A DNA stretch of 64,000 nucleotides from Lapillicoccus jejuensis (GCF_006715055.1 NZ_VFMN01000001.1:2976001-3040000), one strand, 5' to 3'; shown: positions 40,003 to 48,093, numbered from the stretch's first letter. Notes: generated by a model from the sequence alone, not told the origin. Numbers and translations are program-made.

Positions 40003-40239
40003 TCATCTCAGGTAGTCGTAGAACGTCGGTCGAAGCCGGTCGGCGTGGATGATGCGTGTCGGTTCACCCGCAGGAACGGCGACGAGCTCGAGGAGTAGTC
40101 CGTGTCTGTCGGGGCCGATGACCAGGAGGCGGTCCTCGCCGTCCTAGTCGTACTCGACGAGCCGCGTGGCGTTGCGCCAGGCGTGGTCGATGTCGTCCTC
40201 GTGGATGCCGTGCTTCCGCGCCGACGGCAGGATCACCAC
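40003..40239 (-). pseudogene. Toxin-like protein interrupted by an in-frame amber codon
   Basis: GTG 40239 is preceded by CGGAGG. The frame reads VVILPSARKHGIHEDDIDHA WRNATRLVEYD, then TAG at 40144-40146, and continues without shift as [20 protein letters not shown] followed by [26 protein letters not shown] to a TGA at 40003. The two halves together make a coherent 78-residue protein resembling small toxin components encoded before HTH antitoxins in actinobacteria. A single change, for example TAC to TAG, would explain the break. The family name is uncertain (RelE/BrnT-like in size and context). Confidence 0.72.
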
Positions 40240-40269
40240 CCGACCGGATGACCTCCGGGGGGGCCAAGT

Positions 40270-40286
40270 GTCAAGGTAAGGTTGAC
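40270..40286. promoter_or_regulatory. Inverted repeat in the divergent region before the toxin-like and LPXTG genes
   Basis: GTCAA-N7-TTGAC, 31 bases upstream of the toxin-like start. A candidate autoregulatory site for the antitoxin; the arms are short. Confidence 0.35.
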
Positions 40287-40344
40287 GTCTGCTCAAGGTG
40301 GCCAGGGCCCCAGACGTCGAATGGCGGCCCTGTCGGCTACGGTC

Positions 40345-40350
40345 TAGCGT
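40345..40350 (+). promoter_or_regulatory. Leaderless -10 of the LPXTG protein gene
   Basis: TAGCGT, 6 bases before GTG 40357. Confidence 0.5.
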
Positions 40351-40356
40351 TCTCGC

Positions 40357-42390
40357 GTGACCCGCTCCTCCCGGGCCCGCCGTACCCTCGTCCCCCTCGT
40401 GGTCGGCCTCCTCGGTCTCGCCGTCGTCCTGGTCGGCGCCGTGCTGCCCGCTGCGCCGGCGAGCGCGGCGACCGCCGCTGTGTGGGGGACCTACGGCGCC
40501 CTCTCCGGCTCCTCGACCGCCTACACCTCGACGCTGCAGCTCGGGCCGACCTTCCCGACCGCGTCGGTGCGCACGGACAGCCGCTCGGGCTCGGTCGGTC
40601 CGCAGACCGGCAGCACGGTGTGGCTGCCGTCGTGGACGCCGCCGGGGCAGGTGTACGGCTCCTCGCAGAACAAGGCGTACCTGCTGCTGCGGCCGCAGGC
40701 CGACACCGCGAGCACCCCGTCGACGACGACGTACGTCTTCGACCACCCGACCCCGCTCGGCTGGTCGCTCGTCCTCGGCGACATCGACGCGGATGCCGTC
40801 ACGGTCTCGGCGACGACCGCCGACGGGACGGCGGCGACGAGCGCCCAGCTCGGGTTCCAGGGCGCCTTCAGCTACTGCTCGCGCACGCCGCGCCCCAGCG
40901 GCTGCGCGACGCAGACGACGTACGACGTCCCGACCTGGGACCCCGCCACCGCCACCCTCACCGGCAACGCCGGCGCGGTCGACACGACCGGAGCGAGCGG
41001 CTGGTTCTCGCCGACCGTGCCGCTGACCAGTCTCAGCCTCGTCTTCACCCGACGGGCCGGGTTCCCCGTCTTCCAGACGTGGTTCGCGCTGCGGACCCAG
41101 GACCTCACCGGCACGGTCGCCGTGGCCTCCGGGACCTGCGACGTGACGGCGACGACGGTCGACGTCCTGCGCACCGACGGCTCGGTGGTCGCCACGACGC
41201 ACCCGCTCGCCGACGGCACCTGGTCCGTGCCCGGGCCGGCCGCCAGCCCGGACTGGACCGTCGCGCTGTCGACCGTCCCTGACACGTGCCAGGTCGTCGG
41301 ACCGGTCAGCCGCACCGTCGACCTGTCGGTGGGGGACGCCACGGCCGACTTCACCGTCCGGCAGATCACGACCGCGGCCGTCGAGGGGACGGTGACGGAC
41401 ACCGACGGGCAGCCCGTCGCCGGGGTGACGGTCACCGTGGCGCTCGCCGGCGGCACCAGCCGCACCGTCACGACCGGTCCCGACGGCCGGTACGGCCTCG
41501 ACCGGCTCGACCCCGGCGACTGGACGGTCACCGCCACGGTGCCGGACGGGTACCGCGGCGCCACACCCCCGCAGCGGACCTTCACGGTGGCGCCGTCGAG
41601 CACCGTCGTCGTGCGCTACCAGGACTTCGTTCTGGTCGCCGACCCGACGGTGAGCGGCACGGTCCGGGCGGGGGAGGACCCCGTACCGGGGGTCGTGGTC
41701 GAGCTGACGTCGGGAGGCGCCCCTCTCGACCGGGTCGTCACCGGCGCCGACGGCACCTACGCCTTCGACCGGGTCCCGCCGGGGACGTACGACGTCCTCG
41801 TACCCGACCCGCCCGACGGCTACCGCGCGCCGCCGGCGCAGACCGTCACGGTGACGACGGCCGACGTGACGGGGCAGGACGTCGCGCTCACCCGGCCCGG
41901 CCTGGTGGCCGGTCTCGTCACCCTCGATGGGGACCCCCTCGCAGGAGTGGGCGTGACCGTGTCCGGGCCGGGCGGCGCGTCGACGACCTTGACGACCGAC
42001 GCGCAGGGTCGCTACGTCCTCGAGGGGCTCGAGCCGGGCGGCTGGACCATCACGGTCGAACCCCCCGACGGGACGACCACGGGGCAGACGACCCGGTCCG
42101 TCATGGTCACCGAGGCGGGGGAGAGCTTCGGCACCGAGGACTTCGACCTCACCGCGGTCGCCGCGACGCCGACTCCCACCCCTCCACCGACGAGCCCCCC
42201 GGTGACACCGCCCCCGTCGGCGCCGCCGGTCACCGCGCCACCGGGGGGAACGGGCGCCCCGTCGGGGACGGGCGACGGCAGGCTGCCGGACACCGGGACC
42301 GACGTCGGACCACCGCTCGTCCTCGCGCTGGTGTTGCTCGTCACCGGAGGCACCGCGCTCGCCGTGCGCAGGACCCTTCTACGCCGATGA
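40357..42390 (+). CDS. LPXTG-anchored surface protein with carboxypeptidase-regulatory-like repeats
   Basis: 677 residues, leaderless GTG. The signal peptide ends about PASAATA (residue 38-44). A unique N-terminal domain (about 45-245) precedes three or four carboxypeptidase-regulatory/Cna-B-like repeats, each with the pattern VxGTVTDxDGxPVAGVxV ... TDxxGRYxLxxLxPGxWTV. A Pro/Thr linker leads to the sortase signal LPDTG at 643-647, a hydrophobic helix and RRTLLRR. It is expected to be covalently anchored to the wall by a sortase encoded elsewhere. A stalk-like adhesin or surface coat role is likely. Confidence 0.88.
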   Translation: MTRSSRARRTLVPLVVGLLGLAVVLVGAVLPAAPASAATAAVWGTYGALSGSSTAYTSTLQLGPTFPTASVRTDSRSGSVGPQTGSTVWLPSWTPPGQVYGSSQNKAYLLLRPQADTASTPSTTTYVFDHPTPLGWSLVLGDIDADAVTVSATTADGTAATSAQLGFQGAFSYCSRTPRPSGCATQTTYDVPTWDPATATLTGNAGAVDTTGASGWFSPTVPLTSLSLVFTRRAGFPVFQTWFALRTQDLTGTVAVASGTCDVTATTVDVLRTDGSVVATTHPLADGTWSVPGPAASPDWTVALSTVPDTCQVVGPVSRTVDLSVGDATADFTVRQITTAAVEGTVTDTDGQPVAGVTVTVALAGGTSRTVTTGPDGRYGLDRLDPGDWTVTATVPDGYRGATPPQRTFTVAPSSTVVVRYQDFVLVADPTVSGTVRAGEDPVPGVVVELTSGGAPLDRVVTGADGTYAFDRVPPGTYDVLVPDPPDGYRAPPAQTVTVTTADVTGQDVALTRPGLVAGLVTLDGDPLAGVGVTVSGPGGASTTLTTDAQGRYVLEGLEPGGWTITVEPPDGTTTGQTTRSVMVTEAGESFGTEDFDLTAVAATPTPTPPPTSPPVTPPPSAPPVTAPPGGTGAPSGTGDGRLPDTGTDVGPPLVLALVLLVTGGTALAVRRTLLRR

Positions 42391-42431
42391 CCACCGCGAC
42401 GTCCCCGAGCCGCCCCGTGAGCCACAGCGGC

Positions 42432-42437
42432 TAGCGT
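42432..42437 (+). promoter_or_regulatory. -10 element before the FNT leader peptide
   Basis: TAGCGT, 8 bases before ATG 42446. Confidence 0.4.
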
Positions 42438-42445
42438 GCCGTCAC

Positions 42446-42484
42446 ATGAACCGCGCTGGCGTCAGACCCGGACCCCGCTCGTGA
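42446..42484 (+). CDS. 12-codon leader peptide coupled to the FNT gene
   Basis: ATG 42446 opens MNRAGVRPGPRS and stops at TGA 42482-42484, which overlaps the GTG 42481 start of the channel gene (GTGA). A TAGCGT -10 ends 8 bases before the ATG, so the transcript probably begins at the leader. Arg-, Gly- and Pro-rich. Its role would be translational coupling or nutrient sensing; this is inference. Confidence 0.4.
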   Translation: MNRAGVRPGPRS

Positions 42485-43308
42485 GCCGGCCATCGGGCGG
42501 TTCCGACGACGTCGTCCCACCGAAGGGCTCGCGCGACGAGCCCGAGCTCGAAGAGGCCTACGAACGCCTGGTAACCGAAGGGCACCAGCGGTTGGACCGG
42601 CCCCTGCTCGCGCTGGTGTCGACAGGTCTGCTGGGGGGCGTCGACGTGGGGGTGGGGGTACTGATCTACCTGGTGGTCGAGGCGAAGACCGACAACCCCT
42701 TGCTCGCCTCCGTGGCGTTCACGGTCGGCTTCGTCGCCCTGCTCCTGGCCAAGAGCGAGCTGTTCACGGAGAACTTCCTGGTCCCGGTGATCTCCGTGAT
42801 CGCCAAGGCCGGGTCGCTCTTGCAGCTGGTGCGGTTGTGGGGGGTCACGTTGGCGACCAACCTGGTCGCGGGACTCGCCATGGCCGCGATGATCGTCGTG
42901 GCGCTCCCGGACGTGCGGGACGTCGCGGCCACGGCGGGCTCCCACTACGCCCACCTCGGGGTGTCCTGGCGATCGTTCTTCCTCGCGGTGCTCGCGGGCG
43001 CGGTGATCACCCTGCTGACGCGGATGCAGCACGCCACCGAGGAGCTCGGGGTCCGCATCGTGGCCGCGGTGCTGATGTCGTTCGTGCTCGTCGGCGCCCA
43101 GCTCTTCCACTCGGTGCTGGACTCGATCTTCATGTTCGCCGGACTCATCACCGGCCGCGCTGACTACGACATCCTCGACTGGGTCAGGGCCCTCGGCTGG
43201 TCCACGTTCGGCAACATGGTGGGTGGGCTCGTCCTCGTCACCGGCATCCGCCTGCTGAGGATCCCGCACCGGGTCGCCGAGAGTCGCGATCAGGGACAGA
43301 CGGGCTGA
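42481..43308 (+). CDS. Formate/nitrite transporter (FNT) family channel
   Basis: 275 residues from GTG 42481; an upstream GTG 42436 lies too close to the -10 to be likely. An acidic N-terminal tail is followed by about six transmembrane helices. FNT features include LLGGVDVGVGVLIY in helix 1, the SELFTENFLVPV loop, WGVTLATNLVAG and a final GNMVGGLVLV. The pentameric channel passes small monovalent anions such as formate, nitrite or hydrosulfide. The divergent, soluble-rich N-terminus fits the YfdC-like branch. Confidence 0.85.
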   Translation: MSRPSGGSDDVVPPKGSRDEPELEEAYERLVTEGHQRLDRPLLALVSTGLLGGVDVGVGVLIYLVVEAKTDNPLLASVAFTVGFVALLLAKSELFTENFLVPVISVIAKAGSLLQLVRLWGVTLATNLVAGLAMAAMIVVALPDVRDVAATAGSHYAHLGVSWRSFFLAVLAGAVITLLTRMQHATEELGVRIVAAVLMSFVLVGAQLFHSVLDSIFMFAGLITGRADYDILDWVRALGWSTFGNMVGGLVLVTGIRLLRIPHRVAESRDQGQTG

Positions 43309-43536
43309 GCCTGCGACCGGCGGCGGATTCCCGGGGGCTCCGGTCCGGTGCCACCACGCTCGGGCAGCTTGCCCGGCTGGGCAGCCTCCGACGGCGGCGG
43401 ACGGTCGTGGGAGGCCCGGGCCAGGGGTCACCCCGGTGGCGATCGAAGGCCTTCGCGTCCTGGCCTGCGATGCCGCGGTCCGGGTCCCTCCTTCACTCGC
43501 CGTCCCGCCGGCGGCGGTGGTGAGCACGGGATGCGC

Positions 43537-44154
43537 TCAGGCCCGCTTGCCGCCGCCGAGCAGTCCTCCCAGCAGGTCGCCCAGGATGCCGCCGGGGGCG
43601 CCGCTCGAGGTCGATGACGACGTCGGGGCCGCCTGGCCGGCCCCGCCGAGGACCTGACCGAGCACACCCCCGAGGACGTCGCCCACGCCGCCGCTCGCCG
43701 GCTGCACGCCGCCGCCGGCGCCGCCCAGGGCGCCACCGAGGATGCCGCCGAGCCCGCCGGTGCCGGACAGGCGCCGGGCGAGGTAGGCCATGACGTACGG
43801 CGCCAGCAGCGGCAGCAGCTGCTGCACGATGCCGCTGCCACCGGCGCCGCCGACCGATCCGAGCCGGGACGCGACCGAGTCGGTGTGCTGCCCGAAGATG
43901 TTGCCCACGATGGCCTGACCGTCGTTCTCGTCGACCCGGTCGAGCCCCGACCCGAGCAGGGACGGGTCGTGCTGCTGGAGGGCCCCGGCGAGCGACTGCG
44001 CGCCGGCGGGGTCCTGGGCGTTGGCCTGGAGCCCGCCGAGCAGCGCGGGCAGCACCGTGCGGGTGCTCTGCTCGGCCTGGGCCGGGTCGACCCCCAGACG
44101 GGCGGCGATCTGGTCCATCGGCAGGTGGGCCATGAGGTCGTCGATCTCGGACAC
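43537..44154 (-). CDS. DUF937 (YidB-like) protein
   Basis: 205 residues from GTG 44154, with GAGGAG 6 bases upstream. The N-terminal half is DUF937: LPMDQIAARLGVDPAQAEQS, then TVLPALLGGLQANAQDP, LLGSGLDRVDENDGQAIVGNIFGQ. The C-terminal half is a Gly-rich tail of repeated GGVLGG/GGLLGG units. There is no signal peptide. Function unknown; the family is often abundant and stress- or envelope-linked. It is divergent from the dehydrogenase gene. Confidence 0.88.
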   Translation of the reverse strand: MSEIDDLMAHLPMDQIAARLGVDPAQAEQSTRTVLPALLGGLQANAQDPAGAQSLAGALQQHDPSLLGSGLDRVDENDGQAIVGNIFGQHTDSVASRLGSVGGAGGSGIVQQLLPLLAPYVMAYLARRLSGTGGLGGILGGALGGAGGGVQPASGGVGDVLGGVLGQVLGGAGQAAPTSSSTSSGAPGGILGDLLGGLLGGGKRA

Positions 44155-44251
44155 GGGGGCTCCTCGCGCTGGCGGGCTGGCGCGGCCGTGCGCCGACCTC
44201 ACTCCCGACCCTAGCCTCGGACGCGCCCGGGGGAGTCGGCGAGCGCCCGGC

Positions 44252-44257
44252 TAGGTT
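44252..44257 (+). promoter_or_regulatory. Leaderless -10 of the 2-hydroxyacid dehydrogenase gene
   Basis: TAGGTT, 6 bases before ATG 44264. Confidence 0.5.
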
Positions 44258-44263
44258 GCCGTC

Positions 44264-45220
44264 ATGGCCTCCGACACGACCCGCCCCCTGGTCACCGTCC
44301 CCGACGAGCAGTGGGTCGAGCTGATCCAGCGCTCGGGACCGCTCGACGGCGTCGAGCTCGCCGCGTGGGACCTGCACGAGCCGCACCCCCGCGCCGACGA
44401 GATCCGCGTCGTCGTGCCGCCGTACCTCGACAAGCAGCAGCGGCCCGAGCTGCTCGCGGAGCTGCCCCACCTGGAGGTGGTCCAGCTCCTCACCGCCGGC
44501 TACGACAACGTGGCCACCCACATCCCGGCCGGCGTCCGCCTGGCCAACGCGGCGGGTGTCCACGACGCGTCGACGGCCGAGCTCGCCCTCACCCTGACCC
44601 TCGCGGCGCTGCGCGGCATCCCGACCTTCGTCCGCGCGCAGGACCGGGGCGAGTGGCAGCGGACGCAGCAGTGGCCGGCGCTCGCCGACAAGCGCGTCCT
44701 CGTCGTGGGCTACGGCAACGTCGGCCGTGCGGTCGTCCGGCGGCTGCTGCCGTTCGAGGTCGAGGTCACCGCGGTCGCGTCGAAGGCCCGCGCCGGCGAC
44801 GACCTGGTCAGCGAGGTCCACGGCATCGCCGAGCTGCCGGCGCTGCTGCCGCACCACGAGGTCGTCGTCCTCATCGTCCCGCTGACCGACGACACCACCG
44901 GCCTCGTCGACGAGGCCTTCCTGGCCGCGATGCCCGACGGCGCCCTGCTCGTCAACGTCGCCCGCGGCAAGGTGGTGGACACCGACGCCCTGGTGGCGGC
45001 GCTGACGACCGGCCGGATCACCGCGGCGCTCGACGTCACCGACCCCGAGCCGCTGCCGGAAGACCACCCGCTGTGGTCGGCGCCGGGGGTGCTCATCTCA
45101 CCCCACGTCGGTGGCGCCAGTACGGCGTTCCTCCCGCGGGCCCTGCGGATGGTCCGGTCGCAGCTGACGTCGTACGCCGCGACGGGCGAGGTCGAGCACG
45201 TCGTCCTCACCGGCCGCTGA
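44264..45220 (+). CDS. D-isomer-specific 2-hydroxyacid dehydrogenase
   Basis: 318 residues, leaderless ATG. The NAD-binding motif is VLVVGYGNVGRAV (GxGxxG). Catalytic positions are VNVARGKVVDTDAL (Arg), DVTDPEPLPEDHPL (Glu) and ISPHVGG (His). The N-terminal substrate domain has LLTAGYDNV. It interconverts a 2-keto acid and a D-2-hydroxy acid with NAD(P)H. The cofactor-binding acidic residue is replaced by small/basic ones (AVASKAR), which suggests NADPH. Substrate unknown (glyoxylate/hydroxypyruvate type likely). Confidence 0.9.
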   Translation: MASDTTRPLVTVPDEQWVELIQRSGPLDGVELAAWDLHEPHPRADEIRVVVPPYLDKQQRPELLAELPHLEVVQLLTAGYDNVATHIPAGVRLANAAGVHDASTAELALTLTLAALRGIPTFVRAQDRGEWQRTQQWPALADKRVLVVGYGNVGRAVVRRLLPFEVEVTAVASKARAGDDLVSEVHGIAELPALLPHHEVVVLIVPLTDDTTGLVDEAFLAAMPDGALLVNVARGKVVDTDALVAALTTGRITAALDVTDPEPLPEDHPLWSAPGVLISPHVGGASTAFLPRALRMVRSQLTSYAATGEVEHVVLTGR

Positions 45221-45230
45221 CGAGGACCGG

Positions 45231-45782
45231 GTGGTGGGATCGACCGTGAGGGAGGACCACGCGGACGTCCCTGTCGACGTCGTCGTCCTCAACGGTGGGT
45301 CCAGCTCAGGCAAGACCACGATCGGGCGGCGCCTGCAGGAGCTGCTGCCTCGCCCCTGGCTGCTGGTCGGCGTCGACGACCTGATCGACGTGGCGACGTC
45401 ATCGCTCATCTCCTACGGCCCGGACGGGGAGGTGCTGCTCGGCGATCAATGGCGTGCCGTGGAGACGGCGTGGTCGCGCGGCGTGGCCGAGATGGCGCGC
45501 GCCGGCGTCGGCATCATCATCGACGACGTCTTCCTCGACGGCGTGGTGTCCCAGGAACGCACCCGCACACGGCTAGGCGGGCTCGAGGTGTTGTGGGTAG
45601 GGGTTCGGTGCGCCCCCGAGATCGCGGCGGAGCGAGAGCGAGCGCGCGGTGACCGTCCCGTGGGGATGGCGCTCGGGCAGGCTCTCCGCGTCCACGCTGG
45701 CGTCGCGTACGACCTCGTCGTGGACAGCGGCGCGGCTACCCCCGAGGAGTGCGCTCGTCGCATCGCCGACCAGCTGGCGTGA
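45231..45782 (+). CDS. Chloramphenicol phosphotransferase-like P-loop kinase
   Basis: 183 residues from GTG 45231 (GTG 45246 is possible). The P-loop is LNGGSSSGKTTIGRRLQELL. The CPT signature continues with PWLLVGVDDLID, IIDDVFLDG, and the lid ERERARGDRPVGMALGQA with VHAGVAYDLVVDSG near the end. Streptomyces CPT phosphorylates the 3'-hydroxyl of chloramphenicol; many CPT-fold proteins have other unknown substrates, so resistance should not be assumed. It lies 10 bases after the dehydrogenase gene, probably in one transcript. Confidence 0.85.
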   Translation: MVGSTVREDHADVPVDVVVLNGGSSSGKTTIGRRLQELLPRPWLLVGVDDLIDVATSSLISYGPDGEVLLGDQWRAVETAWSRGVAEMARAGVGIIIDDVFLDGVVSQERTRTRLGGLEVLWVGVRCAPEIAAERERARGDRPVGMALGQALRVHAGVAYDLVVDSGAATPEECARRIADQLA

Positions 45783-45800
45783 CGACCCGCCGTGCGACAG

Positions 45801-45831
45801 CCGGTGGGGACGACGTCGTCGTCCCCACCGG
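45801..45831. terminator. Bidirectional terminator between the CPT-like gene and aspS
   Basis: A perfect 14-bp stem (45801-45814 with 45818-45831) and 3-base loop between convergent genes. Two copies of GCCGTACGGCGA follow near 45860-45885. Confidence 0.8.
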
Positions 45832-45890
45832 TCGATGCGCCCGAGCTGTGGAGCCGCCGTACGGCGAGCACGCCGTACGGCGACCCGTGG

Positions 45891-47204
45891 TCACGGCCGC
45901 AGGCGGTGCAGGTCGCGCGGGAAGAGCGTGACCTCGCGGACGTTGTCGACCTGCGCGAGCCGCGCGGTGAAGCGCTCGAGACCGATGGCGAAGCCGCCGT
46001 GCGGGGGCATCCCGGCGGCGAACGCCTGCAGGTAGTCGGCGTACGCCTCCGGGGTCTCGCCGCGCGCCTCGATGGCGGCGACGTAGTCCTCGTGGCGGTG
46101 CAGCCGCTGCCCGCCGGTGACGAGCTCGAGCCCGCGGAACAGCAGGTCGAAGCTGTTGCTCCATCGCGGGTCGTCCGGCTGCGGATGGGTGTAGAACGGC
46201 CGCTTGGTCATCGGGTAGCCCTCGACGGCGACGAAGTCCGAGCCGTGCACCTCCCGGGCCCAGGCGCCGAGCGCGCGCTCGTGCGCCGGCGCCAGGTCGG
46301 GCTCGTCCTCGGGTGCGCCGACGAGCGCGAGCGCGTCGGCGAAGTGGATGACCGGCACCTCGTCCGGCATCACCGGCACGTCGACGCCGAGCAGCTGCGC
46401 GGCGGGGGAGCGTCGTACGGACTCGAGCATGCCCGCGACGGCGTCGCGGAGCACGGCGAGCACGTCGCGGTGGTCGCGGACGAACCCGAGCTCGACGTCC
46501 AGCGAGACGTACTCCGCGAGGTGCCGCACGGTGTCGTGCGGCTCGGCGCGGAACACCGGCCCCGTCTCGTAGACCCGCTCGAAGACACCGACGAGCTGCT
46601 GCTTGTACAGCTGCGGCGACTGCGCGAGGAAGGCCGGCTCACCGAACCAGTCGAGGCGGAAGACGTTCGCCCCCGACTCGGTGACCTGGCCGACGACCTT
46701 GGGCGTCTGGATCTCGGTGAAGCCCGAGTGGTCGAGGGTCGAGCGGAACCCGGCGAGCGCCGCGGCGGAGAGCTGCCAGAGGGCCTTCTGGCGCGGGTGG
46801 CGCCACGCGACCGGGGCGCGGTCGAGCAGGACGGGCAGCGACGCGGTCGGCTGCGGGCGCCACAGCTCGACCGACGGCGGGCCCGCGGGCTCGCCGAGGA
46901 CGGTGACGGTCGGGTCGACGACCTCGACCCCGCCGGGGGCGGCGGGGTTGGCGGCGACCGTGCCGGAGACCTCGAGCGCCGCCTCCTCGGAGCAGCCGGG
47001 CGGCAGCTCGGCGCCGCCCGCGGCCACGACGACCTGCGCGAGGCCGCTGCGGTCGCGCACGACGAGGAACGTCACCCGCGCGAGGTCACGGCGACGGTGC
47101 AGCCACCCCTGGAGGGTGACGCGGGCGCCTGGTGGCGCGGTGGACAGGTCGGCCGCGAGGGTGCGGGCGAGCGTCGAGCTGGTGCTGAGAGTGCTGGGGG
47201 ACAA
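45891..47204 (-). CDS. aspS: Archaeal-type aspartyl-tRNA synthetase (possibly non-discriminating)
   Basis: 437 residues, much shorter than bacterial AspRS (about 590) because the GAD insertion is absent. TTG 47204 is supported by GGAGGTGA 7 bases upstream. The N-terminal OB fold (VTLQGWLHRRRDL, TFLVVRDRSG) is followed by the class II core: motif 1 near FTEIQTPKVV, motif 2 YETGPVFRAEPHDTVRHLAEY, motif 3 GGFAIGLERFTARL. It charges tRNA(Asp), and possibly tRNA(Asn) for repair by GatCAB encoded 8 kb away. An Asp-specifier T-box lies directly upstream. Confidence 0.92.
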   Translation of the reverse strand: MSPSTLSTSSTLARTLAADLSTAPPGARVTLQGWLHRRRDLARVTFLVVRDRSGLAQVVVAAGGAELPPGCSEEAALEVSGTVAANPAAPGGVEVVDPTVTVLGEPAGPPSVELWRPQPTASLPVLLDRAPVAWRHPRQKALWQLSAAALAGFRSTLDHSGFTEIQTPKVVGQVTESGANVFRLDWFGEPAFLAQSPQLYKQQLVGVFERVYETGPVFRAEPHDTVRHLAEYVSLDVELGFVRDHRDVLAVLRDAVAGMLESVRRSPAAQLLGVDVPVMPDEVPVIHFADALALVGAPEDEPDLAPAHERALGAWAREVHGSDFVAVEGYPMTKRPFYTHPQPDDPRWSNSFDLLFRGLELVTGGQRLHRHEDYVAAIEARGETPEAYADYLQAFAAGMPPHGGFAIGLERFTARLAQVDNVREVTLFPRDLHRLRP

Positions 47205-47211
47205 CGGGGTT

Positions 47212-47440
47212 CACCTCCGGTTTCATGACGAGGGCCCGTGAGGTGTGGGCGGGGGCCAGGTCGCGGTGCCACCACACCTTCGTCGGCGGAACGCCGACCT
47301 CGTCGGCCCGGAGGGGCCAGCTGCCCCCGGCTCGAGGAGGTGTCTTCGTCGGAGGACCACTGGCCGCCATCACAGCTACGGCGGCTCTCTCGGCAGTGGC
47401 ACCCTCCGGCTACTCGGTCTCCCGTCGACGCCGGATGCAG
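47212..47440 (-). promoter_or_regulatory. T-box riboswitch, Asp specifier, probably translational
   Basis: Read on the minus strand: stem I pairs CGGAGG (47403-47408) with CCTCCG (47350-47355) and CCACTG with CAGTGG. AGTA (47411-47414) and GAA (47345-47347) form the loop-E element, followed by specifier GAC (47342-47344), the Asp codon. AGAGAGCCG lies at the distal end (47381-47389). The T-box sequence GTGGTGGCACCGCG (47262-47275) is next. CCACACC (47242-47248) can pair with GGTGTGG (47272-47278), or the overlapping CACCTC-A-CGG can mask the Shine-Dalgarno CCGGAGGTG (47212-47220). Uncharged tRNA(Asp) would free the ribosome site. Confidence 0.88.
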
Positions 47441-47457
47441 GGCCAGTGTGACACGGC

Positions 47458-48084
47458 TCAGCCAGCCTGCGCACCGAGCAGGACCCGGAGCACCCGCGCG
47501 GCCAGCGCCCCGTCGGGCTGGGAGCGCGGCTCGAGCAGGTGCTGCCCGGTGCCGGCGGCGGCCAGAGCCATCGCCGCCCGGGCGAAGTCGTCGGCGCTCA
47601 CCGGCAGGGTCAGTCCGCGCCGGGCCGCGGTCTCCTCCACGAGCCGGGCCAGGCTGGTGCGCACCCCTGCCTGCTGCTTGGCCCAGGACCGGCCGGCGGC
47701 CGAGTCCCGTACGGCGTGCAGGGTGAACTCGGTCTGCAGGAGCCACCACAGCCGCCGCTCGCGCCGGTCGCTCGTCCACGCCGTCAGCACCGCCTGGACC
47801 ACCTCGGCCGGGGTGAGGTCGTCGCGCGCCGCGACCTGCGCGACGCCCGCCAAGAGGCGCTCGCTGTAGCGCTGCGAGATCTCCAGGACGAGATCATCCT
47901 TGGACGAGAAGTTGGAGTAGAACGCACCGCGGGTGAAGCCGGCCCGCTCACAGAGGTCCTCGACGCTCGCCCCGTGGAAGCCGCGCTCGGCGAAGACCTC
48001 ATGGGCCGCGTCGATGAGCCGGTCCCGGGTCGCTGCCCGCCGGGGGGTGAGCGAGGTCTCGGGGTGACGTTTCGACGCGGGCAT
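47458..48084 (-). CDS. TetR-family regulator of the YhgE membrane genes
   Basis: 208 residues. The N-terminal HTH is standard: TRDRLIDAAHEVFAERGFHG, then DLCERAGFTRGAFYSNFSSKDDLV. The C-terminal ligand domain ends near LEPRSQPDGALAARVLRVLL. It is divergent from an ATPase-like/YhgE operon, with two perfect GATACA-N4-TGTATC palindromes between the genes, so it likely represses itself and the operon until an amphipathic or drug-like ligand binds. The ligand is unknown. Confidence 0.92.
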   Translation of the reverse strand: MPASKRHPETSLTPRRAATRDRLIDAAHEVFAERGFHGASVEDLCERAGFTRGAFYSNFSSKDDLVLEISQRYSERLLAGVAQVAARDDLTPAEVVQAVLTAWTSDRRERRLWWLLQTEFTLHAVRDSAAGRSWAKQQAGVRTSLARLVEETAARRGLTLPVSADDFARAAMALAAAGTGQHLLEPRSQPDGALAARVLRVLLGAQAG

Positions 48085-48093
48085 ACCGATGAG

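Noticed and set aside
42436-42480. GTG 42436 as the start of the FNT protein
   Set aside because: It would overlap the TAGCGT -10 element, and its 15 extra residues do not resemble the family; GTG 42481 overlaps the leader stop.
43309-43536. Intergenic stretch between the FNT and DUF937 genes
   Set aside because: Only weak G+C-rich hairpins (near 43361-43384) and no coherent frame, RNA or promoter; nothing reportable.
45231-45782. Calling the CPT-like kinase a chloramphenicol-resistance gene
   Set aside because: The fold and P-loop fit, but many relatives have unknown substrates and nothing nearby points to antibiotic resistance.
47225-47869. Plus-strand frames opposite the T-box leader and TetR gene
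   Set aside because: Low-complexity translation; the minus strand carries a complete T-box structure and an intact TetR protein here.
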